From: Tethya wilhelma
Lineage: Eukaryota; Porifera; Demospongiae; Tethyida; Tethyidae
Assembly: GCA_964030475.1 (NCBI GenBank)
Contig: CAXIPT010000009.1
Coordinates: forward strand, 3,152,223 to 3,216,222
DNA length: 64,000 nucleotides
Direction: 5' to 3'
A program made the position numbers and the translations under genes. Positions 50,812-61,943 of the stretch are shown here, in pieces (within the stretch, counting starts at the first letter, position 1; the number at the start of each line of letters is the position of its first letter). The notes under the pieces are model-generated. The model saw only the letters and a list, made by a program, of their open reading frames with translations. It made no database searches and was not told where the DNA came from.

Positions 50812-51209
50812 CAGGGGCGTATTCAGGGGGGGTGCTCCGGGTGCTCGAGCACCCCCCTCCAGCTCGCAAAAGTGTCATGAATATAATTAGTCACTTCGCC
50901 TTTGGCAGTATATCGGTAGCGATTATTTTGCACAACAAAATTTTGAACTTTTCTACATGTATTTAGTTATGAACTAACATTGCTAGCTGTACAGTAGTCT
51001 CTGTAGACATTCAAATTCTCGCAGCTANGTAGTCTCTGTAGACGTTCAAATTCTCGCAGCTAACGCTGGAAACGCTAACGCGAGCTCACTTTACGCGTAC
51101 TAGACCTAGTCACGTGACCAAAAGTGGGCATGGTCTCCAAAAATTTTCGGGCACTTTGCGCCTGTTACTGTTTAGCACTCTTCTATTCTAAATCCTAGAT
51201 ACGCCCCTG
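50812..51209. mobile_element. MITE with CAGGGGCGTAT ends
   Basis: The left CAGGGGCGTATTCAGG and right CTAGATACGCCCCTG ends are inverted. ATATG stands on both sides, a possible 5-bp target duplication. The N at 51028 lies inside and the same 30 bp is repeated on both sides of it, which points to an assembly overlap. Confidence 0.75.
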
Positions 51210-51409
51210 ATATGCATGCACACAAACTGACAATTACAAATATTGAGCACACTAAAGCATTCTCCAGTCTTAATTCACTTAGTATAGCTATAAGAAGCTT
51301 ATATCAAATGTACACAACAGTCAGTTTTTCACTTAGTTTTGTCCACACTACCTGGGTTTGATACCAGCTGATACCAGCTAGATTAATTAACCCTGATTAG
51401 CAACTGAAC

Positions 51410-51755
51410 AGTGGCAGATCTAGGGGGAGATCCAAGGGATCCATGGATCCCCCCTTTAGCTGGAAACCCATATAGCTGCACAGCTACACAGATGAAAAAG
51501 TAGCGTCAAGGATCCTCCCTTTCAATTTGAAAAAAGGAAAACAACTCAAAAATTTCACTGAAAATCAGTTTTTTGTGGAAGATAGAACAGTTTCTGTCTG
51601 TCTCTTGCCGTTTTTCACCATTCTGGCAAAATTTTAGCTGCACACATGCAAAAGAGGCGGGTTTTCGAACCGGAAGTGGGTGTGGTTAGACAAAAATTTT
51701 CCGCGTGCGCACACTGGTTAAATCCCCTCCTTACAAATTCTTAGATCTGCCACTG
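51410..51755. mobile_element. MITE with AGTGGCAGATCTA ends
   Basis: Left CAGTGGCAGATCTAGGGG and right TTAGATCTGCCACTG are inverted copies. About 345 bp, no coding capacity. Confidence 0.75.
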
Positions 51756-51813
51756 CTGAAAATACCCACAAGCCAGCAGTCACAAAACAAGCCTAGCCAA
51801 CTGAAACTGCTTA

Positions 51814-53719
51814 TAGGGTCATTCCATGTGGAATCAACACAAAAAAATGACACACATCTCAGATTTTTTTTCAAACTTGGTGTGCACATAGTATTTGATG
51901 AGATGTGAAACCACAACAAATTTCAAGAGCTAATCTTGTATGGCTTCTAATTTATAACTGGCTAAATTTGTGTTATTTTTGTAATTTTGTGCTGACTCTG
52001 TGAGACAAAATGTGCTATATCTTCTGCTAGGAATAAGATCTTGGAAAACCAATTAGACATTCCCAATAGTACTTGAAACAAGCTTCGAAATGATATATTA
52101 GAAATATGTACTTGATCGAGTAAGGTCAAAGGTTACTGTGACGCTTTGATTAAGTATGTTTTTCTTCCAGTCGGAATCCTTAAATTTTTTTCGTTTTTTG
52201 TCAGAATGTTGTTTGGTCATTCCTTAGTATGTAGATAAATTTTTATCTTGGAACGATAATGGGATCCGATATTAAGAAGCAATTTACTTGATTAGGTCAT
52301 GATAAATCAGCTAAAATAAGCATACAGTAGTAACAGTGTATCCACTTTAAAGGTATAATGTGTACATTTACACACAATTTTTATGAAATAGAAAAACCTC
52401 TTGCTCTGTTACACATAATCTTCAACTGTGCTAGCAAAATAGCTCCTATTAGGAGTCGTTCATTTTTGATAAAATTTGTTCAAGCTCTTGGAGCATGACC
52501 CGCTCCAACAAACTCATCTCAAAACAAATCAATTTAGACTAAAGGCACATCAAAGTAAAATGTGTGGCAATTGGTGACAATAATTTTAAAATTAAGTATA
52601 ACTCTCATAATGTGAAACCACAAGATTATTAAATTATCTGTCAGCTGAGTATCTCATTTTTGAAATTTGATTTTTTGCTAACTTGACTGTTTTTTCTACC
52701 TGTACACCACAGATTATTGAACCTACAATACTAGTAGCTGTTGTTTTTACATATGTGAATGGTTCAAGTAAAAACTGAACCTTATGCCCACTTACCATAT
52801 TTCAGATATTTAGAGATAAAGTTCAAAGTTCATATATGACGTAATTGTGAAAAATTGAACTCTACGTGTATATTTTGGTACAGCTACTTCAGCTTGGTGT
52901 AAAATTTTGTCTAATGACTGCTGCTGAACCAAACTAAACAAAACCACAAAAATTTCATTTTTGATGGGAGGGGCATAAGATTCAGTTTTTACCTGAACCA
53001 GTCACATATCCAGTTTAATAATAGATCTTACTGGGTTTTTCTAGCTATGAATTGAATCATACAATTGCTCCTCTGGTCTTAGATGGAACAAATATTTGTA
53101 TTATGTCTATACAGTGTTTATAGTTTGTACGCGCTGCTCAAGATTGCATAAACTGAGTAAAAAGTTTTGTTTTGTATACATGTATATACTACTTAAAAAA
53201 AGTGACCAATTGTGCTTATTTCAGCTGATTTAGCATGATCTAATCAAGTAAATTGCTTCTTAATATCGGATCCCATTATCGTTCCAAGATAAAATTTATC
53301 TACATACTAAGGAATGACCAAACAACATTCTGACAAAAAACGAAAAAAATTTAAGGATTCCGACTGGAAGAAAAACATACTTAATCAAAGCGTCACAGTA
53401 ACCTTTGACCTTACTCGATCAAGTACATATTTCTAATATATCATTTCGAAGCTTGTTTCAAGTACTATTGGGAATGTCTAATTGGTTTTCCAAGATCTTA
53501 TTCCTAGCAGAAGATATAGCACATTTTGTCTCACAGAGTCAGCACAAAATTACAAAAATAACACAAATTTAGCCAGTTATAAATTAGAAGCCATACAAGA
53601 TTAGCTCTTGAAATTTGTTGTGGTTTCACATCTCATCACATACTATGTGCACACTAAGTTTGAAAAAAATCTGAGAAGTGCATCATTTTTTTGTGTTGAT
53701 TTCACACAGAATGACCCTA
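51814..53719. mobile_element. Foldback element with arms of about 510 bp
   Basis: The arm 51814-52324 (starts AGGGTCATTCC) is repeated inverted at about 53211-53719 (ends GAATGACCCTA) with only a few percent mismatches. The 890-bp centre contains a second inverted pair near 52743-52790 and 52974-53020 (AAAAACTGAACCTTATGCCC). A TA flanks the ends. No transposase frame is present, so it must be mobilised in trans. Confidence 0.85.
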
Positions 53720-54650
53720 ATATACTCAGGAAATACAAATATGTATACTGTTAGTCCTATAGGCAATTCATATCTCTTCAGTCAATCACACATCAGACTA
53801 AAGTTTAGCAATTAAAAGCCATTGAAATTAAACTGGATCAGAGAAGGCATGAGAGTACCACATTAAAATATTCCACCTAATTTTCAATATAGCGACTAGA
53901 TATTGCAAGCTTTTTATCATTACACATCTTTGCAGGCATCTAAGCTCTTCCCTACTTCTGATATAGGCTAGAAAATCAGTTTGGCTGTTACTCAAGTGCT
54001 TTGCAAGTTTGCATCAGTCTGTCCAAAAATTTCATCAACATTTGCCACAACAGCTAGAGTTCCTAAAATTAAGGGGCAGGGGGGCTTAAATATTCTTTAT
54101 TGTACTTTTCTGGATCATTAAATTTAGTACCAAACTTGCCCAGTAATGTCCACAAAAAAAAAAAAAAAACAAAAAAAAAAACCCTGGCATTTATTTATTA
54201 ATGGCAGTTGCTGACCCGGCATTAATTTGACACTATTTGCACATTTGAGAGCAGGTATATGTACCTTGATGTTGACATTTTTAGGTTAGTAGCTAGGACA
54301 CTACATTGTCAATCAGTTCACTCCTTTGGGGCTCTCTCTGTGTATTACACTAATTTTATACACTTTTCTTTGCTGAAGCATCATCTCTTAAGTTTTAAGT
54401 TCATCTATCAAGTTCTATACCGTCATCAAAACAAGACAGGCATCAATTCAGATCCAGCTTTAAAACCGAAACTACACCTGAGTATAATTATGCAGTTTTG
54501 CAAAACACTAAGCAATGTAAACCTGAGAGGCATGGCCAGACTTGCTACTCATGCACAATAGCATGAGCAGGCAAAGGACAATGCAAACAAGGTTGAGTGA
54601 TTGTCACATGTCACACTGGTGGACACCAAGTTAAGTGCAGAACTTGACTA

Positions 54651-54904
54651 CTGTATAGCGGGTAAACTTGGTGAGAATTAGCAAATCATGACAACCATTA
54701 CCAATTCAAAAACAGAAACCACGTGCAGGCAACGATAGCTTTAGTAGTTTTTAGCAATAAAAGACTCGACCTCTACTGTCCTACTATATACTACAGTCTA
54801 AAAGCTTACAAGGTTCATTGTTCGTAGTTTTTCACCTCCAAAATTGAGCTTAGAACTGAATTTTCCAAATTTTAAGCCCACCAAATTTACCCATTATACA
54901 GTAT
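54651..54904. mobile_element. MITE with CTGTATAGCGGGTAAA ends
   Basis: Left CTGTATAGCGGGTAAACTTGG and right TTTACCCATTATACAG are inverted. Related in sequence to the MITE at 19249-19437. Confidence 0.7.
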
Positions 54905-55690
54905 AATCAATTTGCAGTAAATAACTTTTAGTTTTTCACTGAACAGATGCATGGATACATACACTGTGTCACACACACCAAAAACCAAAACCAAACCAAA
55001 TGCTTTCGGTACCCACAATGTGGGTCATGCTTACTGGACAAGCCAGCTTGCCTGTGCACTAAGCAAGCACTAGGAGCCATGCATGCAACTGCCCTCCCCT
55101 GGAGCTGAGCTAGGAGATCACAGGGGTATACAGCTAAGTTTTCTCAGCAAGTACATGTGTGACCACCAGGATGACCCACCTGAGCCACTGCTGACATATG
55201 AACTATCAGATTGAGGGTTTGGTCCAAAGAAATTAATAAACTCATTTACACTAAGTTGACTGGTGGGAACTAGCTATTAGATGGACGACACTCACAACCA
55301 CTGGTACCAGTGGAAATGGCAACACCAGAAACCACCTGTTTTAAAGCTATAGCTAGTGTACAGAAAAGAATCTGCTATATATAATTATCTGCTCAGTCAT
55401 GCACTATCAAATCAATGCTTAATCCACAAATTATCCTTCCAGAAACCACTATAAGCTACATATAATAAAATTATATTATATAAACACAAAATGGCCTCTA
55501 TCTCTGAGCTAAATTACTGCTATACATCAAAATACCTTAAATTTTCCAAATAAAGCCCACCATAAACAGCTTTGGAGCCAGAAATCAGAATGGAAATAGA
55601 TACATGTACAATTATATACAAGCTGTAGTTAACACAGGTCCAATTCCCTTACTCCCAAACTGACCAATCAAAATCCACCTAGTGACACTA

Positions 55691-55700
55691 TAAAAGATGC
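55691..55700 (+). promoter_or_regulatory. TATA box for the gene at 55787
   Basis: CACTATAAAAGATGC lies about 30 bp before a TCATCTGACAGTCAG stretch that could hold the start of transcription, and about 90 bp before the ATG. Confidence 0.55.
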
Positions 55701-55786
55701 ACGCCAGACTTTCATCTGACAGTCAGTTTCCAGTTTCAAAGCGGCTTCAATCAACAACAATATAATTCTTGGACTCACCAGGCAAC

Positions 55787-56944
55787 ATGTCAAGAATCTC
55801 TCACTCTCAGTCATCATCCTCAGGCAATGTCATCAATGTTGATGATGAACCAGGGCCAGTTGCACCAGGACCAGTTGAGGTGGACAACACAGAACTTGAC
55901 CAACAACTAAAAGGTAAAAAAATACATGACTGCATGAATATCTCATTTAGTGCTCTTTTTTTTTTGCAAATTCTTGCGTGTAGATATACTGCAAGGTACA
56001 AAACATGTATGTCTCTTGCATGTCAACTTGATATTTTACCCATATCGTAAACTTTCCTTGCATGCAAAGTTATTGCAATTTTAGTATATATATGCTGCAT
56101 TAACACATACACACAACTTGACAAATTTTTACTAGCTAGGAAACTCACATGCATGCATGTGGTTGAATACTAGAGCACTGCAACACCTGGCAAAACTTCT
56201 TGCATTAAACCAAGTAACGTTTTTTGCAACAATTTGCAGAATTTGAACAACTCAATTTGGCAAGTAGACAAGGCACAGTGGCAAGCAGAGCCAGCATCGA
56301 CAGTGAGAGTCTCAGTATCCCAGACATTGACATTCCTGCAGGAGATAACACAGACTCTAACGGTAAGTAACTTGTCAAAAGCACATGTACACGTAACCTT
56401 TCCCAATATCATGTACTCACTTAGTATACACACCTCATAATATCTTTGATTTTCTAAATTTCTATCAACAGCTGACATACCAGACGACTTTTTGGACAAT
56501 ATGTCTGTTTCACTGCCACCAACACCACATCCCGGATCTGTGCCAGCTGTTCACGCAAATCAGACTCACTATATGGAGAGACCACTGACAGCACCACCAA
56601 TCATGAGCAGCGGACCTCCTATGCTGTACATACCCCCTGATGCAGTGACTCTCTCCAGCAATATCAATCTGCCAATGTCCAACAGTCTGGGAGTACCAAT
56701 GTCCAGCACTCCACTGAATCTGGAAGTACCATCAATCTCCATGACACCGATGCCAGCTGCACCAGCTTTTAGTCCACCACCAACAGCTTTTAGCCCACAA
56801 CTAAGGCGACCAGTGGCAACTCGTCCTGGGGCGAATAGTGGCACCATACAGTCTCCAACAAGAGTTGCTGTAAGGATTAGGAAGAGGGGTAGAGGGCAAT
56901 CTTGGCCACAAACAAGACCCTTCTTCATTGTAAGTGCATACTAA
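55787..56944 (+). CDS. Unrecognised Ser/Pro-rich protein, three exons
   Basis: Exons 55787-55913 (start MSRISHSQSSSSGNVINVDD), 56240-56362 and 56472-56944 join in phase 1 with GT-AG borders. The product is about 240 residues: an acidic, Ser-rich start (DDEPGPVAPGPVEVDN), a middle with SLSIPDIDIPAGD, then a long Pro/Met/Ser-rich region and a basic patch VRIRKRGRGQ. It may stop at 56944, or splice at 56929 (GTAAGT) to an exon after 57327. No known domain was seen. The composition suggests a disordered regulatory or transactivation-type protein; this is only inference. Consistent phase and a TATA box support a real gene. Confidence 0.6.
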
Positions 56945-57776
56945 ATTGTCATTCAATTCCAGTCAATTTTGCACATAATTTAAACTAGCTACCAGCCTTG
57001 ACTAGTGCCACAACTAGCAGTTCTTATCACTAGTTTGATATAGTGGTGAGACCAAATTAAGCTTGTTGCTTATTTCCAAGGTCTACACTATCCTGGCTCA
57101 GTTATTGGCCTAACTCAGTCTAGTCGAAAAAGACAGTCATTCGATCAGTTTTCAATGTGGGCGTGAACTATCATGTGATGTTAGGTATGCAGATCGATCC
57201 CACGCCGCGCAGCCTGGGAACATCGAATGCGCACTCACGGCCCGGGAGCTAGCTTAATCGATCGAGGGTTATTACATTTAATAAATAATTATTCATAATT
57301 TTTATTTTGATGTATGACTAGCAAACTTCACTTACCACATAGATCCATATTCATGGAGGCTGACCTTCGTTTGGCCAGCTGGCTCCGATGCCGGCGCCCA
57401 GGACAGATACACCAACACAGTCAAACCATCATGTGTACAGTCGTCCTAATCGAGTTCAACCATATTAGTGACACTGAGCAGCTGAACAACTTCTTTGAAC
57501 ACTTTTCTGGCCTCTACTGTGATTGCTAATTCAGGTCCAACTGATCTAAATTCTAGATTAATCTTATCAATTTTGATTCCGTATCCACCTTATTGGCATC
57601 CTTGCGAGTTGAGTGATTTGCTAGCTAGCTACACTGTTCTAATCATCTTTCATTGATTTTGTTATCATTTACATTCTTGTCAAACTCAGCAACATTTGAG
57701 CTGCACAACATCTTATTCATCTGTAGTACGTTTTACAACTTCTTAATACTTGTTTGCAAACAATAATAAATCTATA
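56945..57776. other. Possible 3' exon region of the Ser/Pro-rich gene
   Basis: 57330-57530 holds two overlapping open segments after acceptor-like AG sites (one ends ...EHFSGLYCDC, stop at 57529). Neither could be joined in a clearly preferred phase, so no exon is called. Confidence 0.35.
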
Positions 57777-58694
57777 GGGGAGAGTCACCATATACCAGAC
57801 ACTTAAGAAAGAAAATTGCATTATGTTGTAATGAGAGGGCAGTGCACAATGAAATTTGGTATTTTGGATCACTGATCTATACTCTAATGATTTCATAGTT
57901 GTTTGCTCAAATTGCTCCACTCATTGGACACTAGCACCAATAAATGTACACCACCCTCTTGTAACTAATAAATGGACAATTTTCCCCCATAACGGACATG
58001 CATCATAATTTGTACATGAAGCACTGTTTCCAAGCAAGTTTTCAACAAATTGACAAACTATCAACTCTCCTTCCAACTGTAATGCTTGAATACCATAAAC
58101 TTTATTTTAAGATCCTTCATTGTTGACTTCCCTTTAGACATTAGAAAAGGAAAACATTCATTCTGGGAAGCCATAAAAATAATTCCATAGTGTTCAATCT
58201 CAATAAAATTGTAGTAAACACACCATGAGTACTAAAGTTTCTAAAAGTAGCTATTAACAATAGCATAAGTCATGTTTTAAAGCAATTGTCCACTGTTTGG
58301 AGCACAGTACAGACACAAATAAAGGTGTATTTAGCTCATAATCTTCTAACTTCAAAAACTATTTTTTCTTCAGCAAAACACCAACATATGGGCCTACAAC
58401 TTGAGCAAAAAAAATTGGCCTCACACATTTTTGCACAAAAAATATTGTATTCCATACATGCTCATCTGCTTAAAACCTCATTAAATTTATAGGTAAATCT
58501 TAATGTGCTTGACAAACAAGAAGCTATCTGACAAACAAATATAACTCGCATGTTCTTGTATCTTCACCACTAAGTACAATACTTGGGCACTATCTAGAAC
58601 CAAAAAAATCTCGCATACCGCTGGACCTGAAGGAACTTTCCTTTGTATGTCCGGAAATTGGTGGTGTCCGGTAGTGGGTAAAACTACCCTAAGA
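57777..58694. mobile_element. Possible non-autonomous element, weak ends
   Basis: AGGGGAGAGTCACCATATACC at the left and the inverse of AGGGTAGTTTTACCCACTACC at the right are similar, each followed by GACAC. No coding region. The match is imperfect, so this is tentative. Confidence 0.35.
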
Positions 58695-59007
58695 GGCGAT
58701 ATTTCTGGTATTACAAATTATTATGTAGATAGAGTACAAGCGTTAAGCCAGGTTAAAGGTCATTAATACATCACGTGATTTGCACGCACAATTATTGATT
58801 GCATAGATATTATGGCCATGGCCCAGATCCAGAAGAGGACACGCGCGCGAGTGTCAATTAGCGCATCCCAATCACATGACCACTATAGTTTGGTATGGGA
58901 TTTGATCACGTGCACCTACCATGCTGAATCAGCAAAAGCATTGAATTGACACTCGCGTGTCAAGGGGTGGTCACTCCTATACCTGCAATGGAACCGTTTG
59001 CGACCGC

Positions 59008-59092
59008 GGTCAAGATGGGGTCAAGGGGTCAAGGTCAAATTTGTACCTGGTCAAGAGGTCAAAGCCAAATTTCCAACACGGTCCAATGGTCA
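59008..59092 (+). promoter_or_regulatory. Cluster of seven GGTCA half-sites
   Basis: GGTCA starts at 59008, 59019, 59027, 59033, 59049, 59057 and 59088, mostly followed by A. Such half-sites in direct repeat are typical of nuclear receptor response elements. No adjacent gene is clear, and a degenerate tandem repeat would look the same. Confidence 0.3.
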
Positions 59093-60026
59093 AGGGTAGG
59101 TAGAGAAGAGCGATACTGAAATTTACCTCTATTTGTTATTTTTCTGCATTATACATGTTGTTCTCGCTATGTTTGTGCTTTGTATCACAAAATTTTAATG
59201 CTAGATAGCTTCATCTCCACTTTTAACAGTCAAAAGACATGAAAATGCAAGCGCCTCGAACGTGGCTGTCATTTTAGGAGGTGTGGTGTCGAGCTATGCG
59301 CATGTGCATGCAGGGTGGAGCTCTAGTGCATGCGTGTGTACAGTCGATCATTGGAAATAATTATACAAATACCAGTATTTCAGATAATCATCCAGCTACA
59401 TAAAAGCTCTCCGGGCATGTATATTGTATCTTACAGCATGCATTCAGAAATGTAAGTTCCTGAAGTGCTNTTAATTACATTCCAATCATGTGACCGCAAT
59501 AGTTCACAATGAGAGTTGATCATGTGTACAAGTTTGCTTTGATTGCTAGGCAATAACCACACACTCTCTCTCACACACCATGAAGCTCTTCCTCACACTT
59601 TTGCATGGGGAAAAGGAGGAGCCAACTACCGCAGCCTGTTCCAGTAAAATCAAAGACTCCAACATAGCCAAACTAGCAACAGCTGCAAGCCGCAAATGGA
59701 TGTAGATCATTAACAACATTTAGGAGGGTACACCAAACCACTAATTCACACTGTCAGCCATGACTTCTGTTGCTGTCAAATCTGACCCCAAATACCTCTG
59801 GCTTGTTTCACATGTGTGTAGACATGAATGGCTTGTGAAACAACAACAACAAAAAAATATTCAACTTAGATATGACAAGAATATACACCCCACCCCCCCC
59901 CCCCCCCCCCTCACACACAAACAACACCCACTGACACACACACACAGAAAGATAAAACGTAGAGTACAGCAGCCTGAATCTATCACTTTAGTTAGACACT
60001 ATCTGATAGATAGACATGCAGACACA

Positions 60027-60140
60027 ATGTACTTTGTTGCTATAGTGCTTGCAATTGTCATTTTATTTATTAATCACCAAAGTTCTTGCCTTGGAAAGCT
60101 AATAAGCACAAATTTAGGATGTGCAGTAAACTATGGCTGA
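60027..60140 (+). CDS. Candidate 37-residue secreted peptide
   Basis: The frame is MYFVAIVLAIVILFINHQSS followed by CLGKLISTNLGCAVNYG and stop. The first 15 residues form a hydrophobic signal-like segment, and two cysteines follow. Upstream, GATAAAACG (59951) lies about 75 bp before the ATG, and the related locus at 49367 has GATAAAAGG, so a TATA-type promoter is plausible. A broken copy lies at 49438. No family was recognised and a chance frame cannot be excluded. Confidence 0.35.
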   Translation: MYFVAIVLAIVILFINHQSSCLGKLISTNLGCAVNYG

Positions 60141-60352
60141 AAACTTGAAGTTTGCAATACCACTCTAGCAATGAAATTAAGCACCTATACTCTTATTAAA
60201 ACATAGGATAGGCAAACTATTAATAGAAATTTAGCCGGCCATGGCTTAGGACAACCATAGCTAAGCTGAACTAGCTAGAAAAGAGAGTAGCTTAGGCTAA
60301 GGCCTCATTAACCCTTGGTGCGCATGCGCAGCAGGGGTTATGGTAGTCGTTT

Positions 60353-60353
<1 letters not shown>

Positions 60354-60391
<38 letters not shown>
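60354..60391. repeat. (TG)n microsatellite
   Basis: Pure TG run within repeat-rich DNA. Confidence 0.95.
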
Positions 60392-60394
<3 letters not shown>

Positions 60395-60419
60395 CCAACT
60401 ATATCTCAAGAACGGCAGC

Positions 60420-60780
60420 TCCAGTCTTCAAAAGCGGCATACCAAGGTAAAATAATCGAGATTATCTAAAAAAATTACACAAAGAATTCAACAAAAGCCT
60501 GTAGTTCCTGAGATCTGAGGCTTTTCAGCCTCTTGGAGCGCTAAGCTTCGAGGCCACACCCATAATTTTGGGGGACGAGCCTGAGCGAGCTTCATAGCAT
60601 AGACAGTAGAAGCTTAGCTACTGGTATGAAATGGCCTGAGGTCCTTTTACAAAGCAACAAAAGCCTATAGTTTCTGAAATCTGAGGCTTTTCAGCCTAAG
60701 CTTCGAGGCCACACCCATTCATCCTGTTAAAATTTTGGGGCAAGCATGAGGGGCGAGCCTGAGCGAATCCCATAGCATAG
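60420..60780. repeat. Two-copy repeat with GAGGCTTTTCAGCC
   Basis: AACAAAAGCCTGTAGTTCC through GGCCACACCCATxxT occurs at about 60488-60570 and again at 60655-60720. It relates to the AAAGCCTCAGATCTCAGAAAC motif scattered at 46.9, 48.6, 49.75 and 61.75 kb. Confidence 0.7.
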
Positions 60781-60950
60781 CTGCAGACCTGCTTATTGAT
60801 ACACACTTATCCACTACATTATACAGAAATAACAATATAATATTTAGATTACACCATAAACTGCTATAATATATCAAATACCATCAAAATACTTATAAGA
60901 TTCAGTATAATTATACATGTATGTACGCACCAAGAGTTATGCACCTTGGT

Positions 60951-61410
60951 GCCTTCATTAATACAGTAGCGTTTTCAAATGCATTTTTATTTTATGTTTT
61001 GATTCGCATTTACACAAGTACATTTTCCAGTGAACTACGTCATACTGCGTCACATAGAGTGCACACGTGATAACTTTTGAATCAGCAAAAATTTCACAGA
61101 GACAAGAAAAGACTTGCTTTTGAACTAGAAAAACTGAACAAGACGATGAAACTACACTATTTAGACCAAACGAAGCTTAAACGGAGGTACCAGCTAGCTT
61201 TAAAGGCAAAGCGTTTTGTTTCCAGTTGCGTTTTTGCCGTTTACACGATGAGCAAAACGTATCGTTTTCAAAACGCTCCACTTTGAATTGCGTTTTCAAA
61301 ACGTTGCGTTTCCGGTTGCATTTTGGGTGTTTTTGTGTAAATGCAAGCCAGAAATGCATATAAAAGTATGCATTTTCAGATAAAAATGCATCTGTGTAAA
61401 TGGGGCCTAA
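60951..61410. mobile_element. Non-autonomous element with ATGCATTTTTAT ends
   Basis: The left end CATTAATACAGTAGCG...ATGCATTTTTAT and the right ATAAAAATGCATCTGTGTAAATG are inverted relatives. The middle is rich in CGTTTTC/GAAAACG motifs. The ends resemble hAT-type MITEs, but no target duplication was confirmed. Confidence 0.55.
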
Positions 61411-61841
61411 AGCAAGAACAAAAATGCTAAAAAACCAAGGCTAATTAAATACAGATACTTGTCATTTGACATTTTGCATATACAGACAGGGCACACTACT
61501 AGCCAGTCATGCAGGCATGCACTGAGTGACACAGACACAAAACAACAGATCTAAGCTCAGTATTACTATCTTGCATGATATCATGCAGCTAAGACATCTC
61601 ATTCAGTGAAACTGGCCCAGCACTCTACATTCACTCTAAGCTCTACTGTATTTCTAGACAACACACACTGTACAAGATGTGATCAATGCAGGTATGAATG
61701 TGATCAATACCACCATGGGTGCGGTTTCAAAGCCAAGGTGCTCAGAGAAGCCTCAGATCTCAGAAACTACAGCATTTTGCAAGATTCTATACATCAAATG
61801 ATAATTTCATGAATTATTCACCATTATTCAGATAATTTAAT

Positions 61842-61849
<8 letters not shown>

Positions 61850-61906
<57 letters not shown>
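61850..61906. repeat. (CA)n microsatellite
   Basis: CA run shortly before the N at 61943. Confidence 0.95.
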
Positions 61907-61910
<4 letters not shown>

Positions 61911-61943
61911 AATAGTAGCATGACCCCTAAAGTACTCAATTTN

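Larger units (their letters stand above)
53720..55786. other. Intergenic, no gene before the TATA promoter
   Basis: Contains an A-run near 54150-54180, the MITE at 54651-54904 and otherwise AT-rich sequence without recognised coding exons. Confidence 0.5.

Noticed and set aside
53911..54561. Possible gene ending at 54561
   Set aside because: A 100-codon frame without splice support or recognisable domain, in AT-rich DNA.
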